Program-made: the position numbers and the translations under genes
From: Symbiodinium natans
Taxonomy: Eukaryota > Sar > Dinophyceae > Suessiales > Symbiodiniaceae
Length of the DNA stretch: 64,000 nt
Direction: 5' to 3'
NCBI GenBank assembly: GCA_905221605.1
Contig: CAJNDS010002086.1
Span: 569,501 to 633,500, forward strand
In this document: one piece after another, positions 58,937-64,000 of the stretch
Layout: every line of letters begins with the position of its first letter
Position numbering within the stretch: the stretch's first letter is position 1
Notes under the pieces: model-generated
The model's input: the letters and a program-made list of their open reading frames with translations, nothing else
Told to the model about the DNA's origin: nothing
Database searches by the model: none

Positions 58937-59001
58937 GTTTAGGGCTTAGGGCTTAGGGCTTAGGGCTTAGGGCTTAGGGTTTAGGGTTTAGGGTTTAGGG
59001 T
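58937..59001 (+). repeat. Array switching from TTAGGGC to TTTAGGG
   Basis: Five TTAGGGC units followed by about four TTTAGGG units, with a sharp switch. Confidence 0.94.
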
Positions 59002-59152
59002 CATTCAGCATCACGTGTGTGATTCTTCACTTCAATGACTGGAGGATCCCAGAGCACTTGTTAGCCAGAGCGCCGCTTAGGGTTTGGGGTGTAGGCGTAG
59101 GTTTAGGGTTTACGTTCCAGCTGATGCTCAGAGCCTGGGTTCAATAATTCAA

Positions 59153-59208
59153 AAAAGGGTTTAGGGTTTAGGGTTTAGGATTAGGGTTTAGGGTTTAGGG
59201 TTTAGGGT
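59153..59208 (+). repeat. Telomeric array (TTTAGGG)
   Basis: About eight units, one TTAGGA-type. Confidence 0.92.
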
Positions 59209-59238
59209 TGCCTAGAACTTCTTCCACAAGCAGCCGAG

Positions 59239-59314
59239 GCGTGGGTGGTGGCTCTCTGCATCCTCGACTGGGCCTCACGCGCCAAATCCGCAGATGCGGC
59301 CCTGTACAGTGCAG
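59239..59314 (+). CDS. PPR exon (AWVVALCILDWASRAKSAD)
   Basis: After AGCCGAG the frame reads AWVVALCILDWASRAKSADA then ALYSA, a PPR hairpin, followed by a GC donor beside TTTTAGGG. Confidence 0.68.
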
Positions 59315-60060
59315 GCTTTTAGGGTTTAGGGTTTAGGGTTTAGGGCACCTCAGAGAGTCCGGGTTCAAGGGTTTAGGGTTTGGGGTTTGGCAGCTTGACA
59401 GTGAGATCTCCGTAGCGTTGAGGTCCTTCCTCCTCCATGTCAGGATGTTGTACGAGAACTGGGTCTTCCTGCTCAATAGCCCTCATGGGGTTTGGGATGC
59501 CATCTGCAGTGAACTTCATGCCATGTCTGCGGAATTCAGCGTTGCAACTCAATGTGTGGTTCTCTTTGACATTTTACCTGACAATCAAGTTGAGAGTATT
59601 CGAGCTATTCTTTGAGGGGTGAACACGAGTTTCGCCTCTTCAGTAAATTAGGTGATGCCCGGCGTCAGACCTGGATGCAAAAAGGGTTTGGGGTTTAGGG
59701 TTTAGGGTTTAGGGTTTGAGCATTGTTGGGTGGGCCTTGTCTTCAGTTGTGACCGTATTTTGACAGTTAGGGTGCAAATGCTGACGGGTTTTGCTTGGGT
59801 TCCAGGTTGGGGTGTCGTAGTTATGGGCTCTCTGGAAGGGGGATGGGGCTACAAATTTTGGTTCCAGATCTCACGATCCAAATTCGTATCTCTTCTTCCC
59901 GAGCTCCCCTTGCCTGTCCGTGCGCCGTCATCAAAACCCAAAACCCTAAACCCTAAGCCCAAAACCCTAAACCCTTGTAGAGATCAGGGCTTGAGCTGCT
60001 GGCTGCGTAGTTGTGGTAGTTGCACTTCCTCAAGGAAGGCTTGGCTTGAGAGCAAGACTA

Positions 60061-60146
60061 GGGTTTCGGGTTTAGGGTTTAGGGTTTAGGGTTTAGGGTT
60101 TAGGGTTTAGGGTTTAGGGTTTAGGGTTTAGGGTTTAGGGTTTAGG
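60061..60146 (+). repeat. Telomeric array (TTTAGGG), about 12 units
   Basis: Perfect apart from the first unit (TTTCGGG). Confidence 0.95.
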
Positions 60147-60611
60147 GATTTGACCACGTTCTGGCTCTGCGAGGGCTTCAGCTTTCGTGTCAACAGCCTT
60201 TAGATTCTGAGAACAAGACCCCCGCCCCCTCGGCCACATGGGTTTTACCAGGGCATAGGCGTGCAGGGCAAAGTGCCAGCAGCATGTGGCAGTCTCCAGG
60301 TTCATTTTGCTTGGCATTATGTGGCGGCGGCACTTGGGTTGGTCACGACAAGAAAAAGATACCCGAAGCTGTAGACACCGAGTAGCTAAACTCCCAAGGC
60401 ACTCTACGAGAGGGATAACTTGTTACAATCGTATTGCCTGGCCCTTATTTCCCTTTATAGCTATGTTATGTGTGTATCTATGCCATAAAGGACCCCCCCC
60501 CCCCTAAAAACCTATTCTAACCATTAAGGGCCCTACAGAAAGCTAAAAGCCTGCTCGGCAGGGCGACGCAGACATCGGCCCTTGTTGCACAAACCACCCT
60601 GGAAGCCAAGC

Positions 60612-60717
60612 AGGGGGTTACGAACACAGGGGACCTCTAAAATAGCCCACCCCAAATAGTAGGATTCCCCCTCTAATTAACAAGGACCCCAAACCCTAAC
60701 CCCTAATTTTGGAAATC
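60612..60717. mobile_element. Palindromic MITE-like element, family 1
   Basis: GGGGGTTACGAACACAGGGG ... CCCCTAATTTTGGAAATCGCC-like end with internal GTAGGATTCCC. Confidence 0.65.
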
Positions 60718-60754
60718 GCCAGATGGACGTCCCGAAAGCAGTGCCCTTTGCCAG

Positions 60755-60850
60755 GCATCTCCGCCTGTGAGAAGGGCGGCCGATGGGAGCTCGCGCTGGA
60801 CATCCTCACCAAGATGCCGGACTCAGGAGTCGAGAGTGATTGCTGTGGAA
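60755..60850 (+). CDS. PPR exon (ISACEKGGRWELALDILTKM)
   Basis: The acceptor TTTGCCAG gives ISACEKGGRWELALDILTKM then PDSGVESD, the most canonical PPR block in the window. The 3' edge is near GGAAG|GGTCC. Confidence 0.82.
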
Positions 60851-61074
60851 GGGTCCTTTCGGGGTTTTAGGGATTTTAGGGTTTAGGGTTTAGGGTTTCG
60901 GGAGGACCTCGCATCTTCCCACACCCGTAGTAACTTTCCTGCTGGCTTGGGTTCGCCCGCGGCCAGGTGCAAGAGGCTGTTTCGGCAGGGTGTTTTAACT
61001 GTTGGTGCCAAGCAAGACAACAGACTCTAGGCTTCTACGCCTTCAGCCATGCTGGGGCGTCAGGCAGTGCCAGG

Positions 61075-61185
61075 TTCCTTAGGGACCAACAGAACCCTAA
61101 AGGGTTTATGGTCCATATACCTTAATAGGAATTATAGTAGTATAGGGTATATAACCCCATTTTAGGGTTCATTTCGTCCCCAAGG
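61075..61185. mobile_element. MITE-like element, family 5
   Basis: CCTTAGGGACCAACAGAACC ... TTTTAGGGTTCATTTCGTCC then CCAAGG. Centre ATATACCTTAATAGGAATTA. Confidence 0.82.
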
Positions 61186-61189
61186 TTGG

Positions 61190-61870
61190 GACACTTCTCT
61201 TGCAAGCCCCGGGGCCCTCACAACGCCTGCATGTTGTGGATGAGCCTTGTCAGTGCGCAATGACGTCCCCAGGTTACTGGACAACTAGGCAAATGCAAGG
61301 TTTCTTGGCACTGGTAGCAGAGGTGCCTTCAAGGTCACTGCCTGACAAGGGCTGGCCACAGGAGAACACGGTTCACCAAGTCACGACAACACGGGGAAAG
61401 AGAGAGAGGAGCGGGGAGAGAGTAGAGCAAGCGAGAGATGGGGAGAGACAGCGCAGAAGAAGAAGAAGAAGAAGAAGAAGAAGAAGAAGAAGAAGAAGAG
61501 GAAGACGAAGAAGAAGAAGAAGAAGAATGATAATAATTATTAATAATATGAAGAAGAATAACAAGAATAACACATCCTGTAGCCACAAAGCGGTCAGGAG
61601 TGAGGCCAAACATCATCAGCTACAACTCGGCAGCTCCTCGGAGCGAACTGGCCGTGAAGGTGTGGGTCTTCGCGTTTAGGTGTGGGGTGTTGGGATGCGA
61701 GTTGGGGTTGAGGATGTGGAATCTGCAATGAACACAGCCAGCCGGTGCCCTAGCCATGACCTCAAAAGACTTCGAGGAGTGCAAACCCTTGTAGAAGCAA
61801 AGCATTTCGGCCGAAAGCGGCTTACGCAGTTTGAAAAAACACCTCGTCTCCTTACCCTTGCATCGGGCAC
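61190..61870. other. 5' flank of the last gene, with GAA microsatellite
   Basis: (GAA)n occupies 61455-61527, then AT-rich AATAATTATTAATAAT. The open frame through the repeat encodes only poly-Arg on one strand and poly-Ser/Leu on the other and is not a gene. No telomeric array. Dinoflagellate promoters lack a recognisable TATA box and none was seen. Confidence 0.7.
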
Positions 61871-61876
61871 AGCACC

Positions 61877-62857
61877 ATGGCGCTGCTGAAGGTGATTCTC
61901 GTGGCTTTACTCCAAGTTGCCCTCAGCGTGAGGACAAACATCCAGTTGCAGGCGAATGCGTCCAGCAGCGGCATCAGTCAACATGACCTTGCGCAGTGGC
62001 TCTACAGCAGCCAGGGGATGGACCTTGACAGGTCCGATGCAGATTGGATGGCGCAGAAGGACGGAGCCATCTTGAACGACTGCGGAGTGACCCTTGAGGA
62101 CCTGAAGAAGCTGAAGGACGCCCTCTTCTCCAGCTCCGGCCTGGACTTCTCCAAGCAGGTGGTCAAGGACAAGCTGTTCGAGCTGGCCAAGCAGCGCATC
62201 GATCCAGACACTCTGAAGCAGATGTTCTCCGCCCTCTACAGCTCTTCCGCCGTCGACCTCCCAAGAAGCGTTGCACAGAGCAGGGCCGTGGAGCTCACGC
62301 TGGCCTATGCAGAGCCAGAGCAAGTGAAAAGCCTTTTCAGCACGCTCTACAGCAGCAGTGGTGTGAATCTCGGGAAGAGGGAGGCCCAGGAGAAAGCGTT
62401 GGAGCTTGCCAAGGCTGGCTGCGACCCCATTGCCCTGAAGAACGCCTACGCCCGGGCATACGGGAGCCAGGCAGACCGGTTGAAAACGGCTGCCGACTCT
62501 GCTGTGGCCGAGAACCTGAACTACAAGGCCAAGCGCTATGCGAAGGATGGCGTGGCATACACTGCACAGGGCTTTCAACAGTACTACCGCGCCAACTTCT
62601 TGAGCGAGTGGAGCATGGCGCCGGCAGAGAAGCGTGTGGCCCCAGACCGAAAGGCATACTCGGCCAGCCAGTTCCGCATGTTCTTCCAGAGCAACTGGGA
62701 ACGCTACTGGGATGCTGCGAGAGTGGCAACGCAGATCCGCCTCGCAAAGGACGGCCGCCGCTACACGATCCCCGAGTTCCAGAGCTACTACAAGGACACT
62801 TGGCAGTCGGAGTGGTCCGCGTCGCCGGAGCTCATCTGCCAAGAGTGCAGCGCGTGA
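61877..62857 (+). CDS. Secreted repeat protein, 326 aa, intronless
   Basis: ATG in good context (AGCACCATGG) and an uninterrupted frame to TGA. Residues 1-18 form a signal peptide (MALLKVILVALLQVALSV). Residues about 40-195 hold three to four repeats of about 37 residues on the theme ALYSSSG.DL.K..A..KALEL then A..G.DP..LK..FS. Residues 221-317 hold three repeats of about 34 residues of the form AKDG..YT...FQ.YY...W..EW, the aromatic positions being best conserved. The C-terminus ends in CQECSA. GC-rich third positions, no introns and no telomeric repeats set it apart from the rest of the window. Repeats of the DG..YT..EF..YY type occur in uncharacterised dinoflagellate proteins (recalled, not checked). 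It is probably a secreted or surface protein; function unknown. A long open frame on the opposite strand is a shadow of its codon bias. Confidence 0.88.
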   Translation: MALLKVILVALLQVALSVRTNIQLQANASSSGISQHDLAQWLYSSQGMDLDRSDADWMAQKDGAILNDCGVTLEDLKKLKDALFSSSGLDFSKQVVKDKLFELAKQRIDPDTLKQMFSALYSSSAVDLPRSVAQSRAVELTLAYAEPEQVKSLFSTLYSSSGVNLGKREAQEKALELAKAGCDPIALKNAYARAYGSQADRLKTAADSAVAENLNYKAKRYAKDGVAYTAQGFQQYYRANFLSEWSMAPAEKRVAPDRKAYSASQFRMFFQSNWERYWDAARVATQIRLAKDGRRYTIPEFQSYYKDTWQSEWSASPELICQECSA

Positions 62858-63256
62858 CCGCAGCTGCTGGACTGAGAGGGGCGATGCTCGTAGTGAACCG
62901 TCCATTCTTAGGTTTTTTCCCGTGCAGCGATTGCGTTCGACCAAAAGAGCTCCCGCAGTGGCGTGCGGGACCCTCATGCAGGGAGCATGCAATGAGTTGA
63001 CTACTTCAGCATATAAGAAGGGTCCATGGGTCCAGCTCACAGCCTCGTGGAAGCAAAGCACTTAGGCATGCATTAAGCCATTCATTAATCTCGAAGAAAC
63101 TCCACCTTAGCTCTGTTACTTGGGACATCCGGCAGCTTGAGCTTCAACCCAACCCCGCAAATCCAAGCCCTGGCCTTTGCTTGAATGAATGCAGATGCAG
63201 AAGAACTGCTATCGTTTGATGAGCAGAGGAGGCTCATTCGCGTATGGGCGGGTTTC
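62858..63256. other. 3' flank of the last gene
   Basis: No gene or element seen. Dinoflagellate genes lack a consistent AATAAA signal and none is evident. Confidence 0.45.
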
Positions 63257-63323
63257 ACCCTAAACCCTAAACCCTAAACCCTAAACCCTAAACCCTAAAC
63301 CCTAAACCCTAAACCCTAAACCA
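63257..63323 (-). repeat. Telomeric array (CCCTAAA), about 9 units
   Basis: Perfect array marking the right edge of the array-free island around the last gene. Confidence 0.95.
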
Positions 63324-63349
63324 TTCATTGCCAAGACACAAGCTTCTTA

Positions 63350-63445
63350 GCCTCCCTGCTCCTCCAAGATCAGCGCCTGCGCCGGCTGCGCCCGATGGCA
63401 AAGGGCTGATGCCTTGCTCAGCGCCGCCCGCGCAGCGGGCAGCAA
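63350..63445 (-). CDS. Possible minus-strand terminal exon
   Basis: The minus frame LPAARAALSKASALCHRAQP then AQALILEEQGG ends in TAA. Ala-rich helix; could equally be GC-biased non-coding DNA. Confidence 0.33.
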
Positions 63446-63718
63446 ACCCTCGGCCCCTCGAAACTTTGGAAGTCTGCTGCTTTGGACTTTGGATTTTGAG
63501 TTTAGGGCTTGGGCTTTGGGTGGTATTCGGGCATTGCATGCAGCCCGCATATCGCATTATGGGTGGTCTTGGGCTGTGAGAGCCGTTTGTGCACTAACGC
63601 ATCCCGTCTCGGTGTGGCCTGCAGCAGCAAGCATAGGTGCCACAGATAGCGGGGTCCGTCATGCCCCGCTTTGAGTGTGCTCTGGCTCGTGCAGCCCACC
63701 TTCAAGCACTTGCTTGTG

Positions 63719-63795
63719 TATATTATATACAGAAAAATATATATGAATGTAAGTGTTTTTATGTAATTTTATGTGTGTATATATATATATATATG
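63719..63795. repeat. AT-rich simple repeat
   Basis: TATATAC/ATATAT-type dinucleotide repeat with GTATATATATATAT. Confidence 0.9.
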
Positions 63796-63927
63796 ATGTC
63801 CACGATGCCGACGCGGGGCCACCGTGCTCCAGAAGAAGAAAGAGAGAGAGAGAGCAAAGAAATCTTCGAGGAGACTGAGCTCCAGGCAGTGAGGGAAGAG
63901 ATGGAGTCACAAATGACGCAGTGCTAA
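63793..63927 (+). CDS. Possible small acidic coiled-coil coding segment
   Basis: ATG frame with HRAPEEERERESKEIFEETE then LQAVREEMESQMTQC and TAA. Highly charged helix; could be a terminal exon or chance from a GAAAGAGAGAG repeat. Confidence 0.38.
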   Translation: MMSTMPTRGHRAPEEERERESKEIFEETELQAVREEMESQMTQC

Positions 63928-64000
63928 GATTGGTCCCCTCAAGATACGCTTTTTGGACCGCTTGCAAAGCAATGTCCCGAAAACCCTGTACAGCGACCAC

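Larger units (their letters stand above)
57433..60850 (+). other. Inferred PPR-type gene, partial
   Basis: Plus-strand exons at 57433, 58232, 58434, 59239 and 60755 carry PPR helical-hairpin signatures (CAKAGSWQLALSLVEHM, VLSACARASAAGQAH, ALCILDWASRAKSADAALYSA, ISACEKGGRWELALDILTKM). PPR proteins bind RNA, one base per repeat, usually in organelles. Dinoflagellates have many, with this SACEK(A/G)G..ELAL style. Exons are about 70-100 nt and introns hold telomeric arrays and a family 5 element. Start and end were not found; 55470-55575 and 55710-55770 may be earlier exons. Confidence 0.65.

Noticed and set aside
61200-61679. Open frame of 159 codons with a poly-Arg tract
   Set aside because: The Arg run is a translated GAA microsatellite; the opposite strand gives poly-Ser or poly-Leu. 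No supporting coding signal.
61907-63061. 384-codon open frame on the minus strand
   Set aside because: Antisense shadow of the secreted repeat protein gene; its composition follows from GC-rich third positions of the real gene.
1-64000. rRNA genes, U-RNA genes, bacterial operons or viral genes
   Set aside because: No rRNA core sequence, no snRNA hallmark, no ribosome binding sites or polycistronic coding layout, and no viral protein signature seen on either strand.

Overview
The window looks like nuclear DNA of a dinoflagellate, probably close to the Symbiodiniaceae; no species can be named. Four things point there. Telomere-type (TTTAGGG)n arrays occur throughout. Exons that rejoin well-known domains do so with AG|G acceptors and GA, GC or GT donors. 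Several exons carry the ISACEKGG..ELAL style of pentatricopeptide repeat (PPR) typical of dinoflagellates. The first and last loci encode secreted repeat or domain proteins on clean GC-rich exons.

Layout. (1) 1-3460, minus strand: a tandem cluster coding for secreted proteins with a GRDP-like (DUF1399-type) helical domain followed by an NTF2/SnoaL-like domain. The first 345 bases recur exactly at 3116-3460, next to a 100-N gap. (2) 4.3-11.5 kb, plus: small exons of a cytoskeleton-type gene or genes (CAP-Gly, helical repeats, EF-hand, IQ motifs). (3) 12.5-14.1 kb, minus: three small exons of unknown function. (4) 16.5-19.4 kb, plus: three exons of a CAX-type Ca2+/H+ antiporter. (5) 24-32.5 kb: scattered unassigned exons on both strands. 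(6) 34.5-42.2 kb, plus: at least eleven short charged, coiled-coil exons, some only 27-48 nt. (7) 44.5-55.2 kb: isolated exons. (8) 55.5-60.9 kb, plus: exons of a PPR gene. (9) 61.9-62.9 kb, plus: an intact intronless gene for a secreted repeat protein.

The outstanding feature is the material between exons. On the order of a hundred interstitial telomeric arrays, in both orientations, pepper 4.0-63.3 kb, and several lie inside introns whose flanking exons rejoin known domains (CAP-Gly, CAX, PPR). The same introns and spacers hold about nine families of 80-200 bp palindromic, MITE-like elements. Comparing copies shows telomeric arrays inserted in, or grown from, these elements, and one array is flanked by a 12-bp direct repeat. 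A TTTAGGG array also carries its own splice signals (G|GTTTAG and TTTAG|G), so it could act as a ready-made intron. The two best-preserved gene loci (1-3.9 kb and 61.2-63.2 kb) and the 45.0-47.9 kb block lack arrays.

Limits: exon edges were read by eye from acceptor/donor logic and domain continuity. Many short exons are unassigned, exons were grouped into genes by position and strand, and no similarity search was possible.
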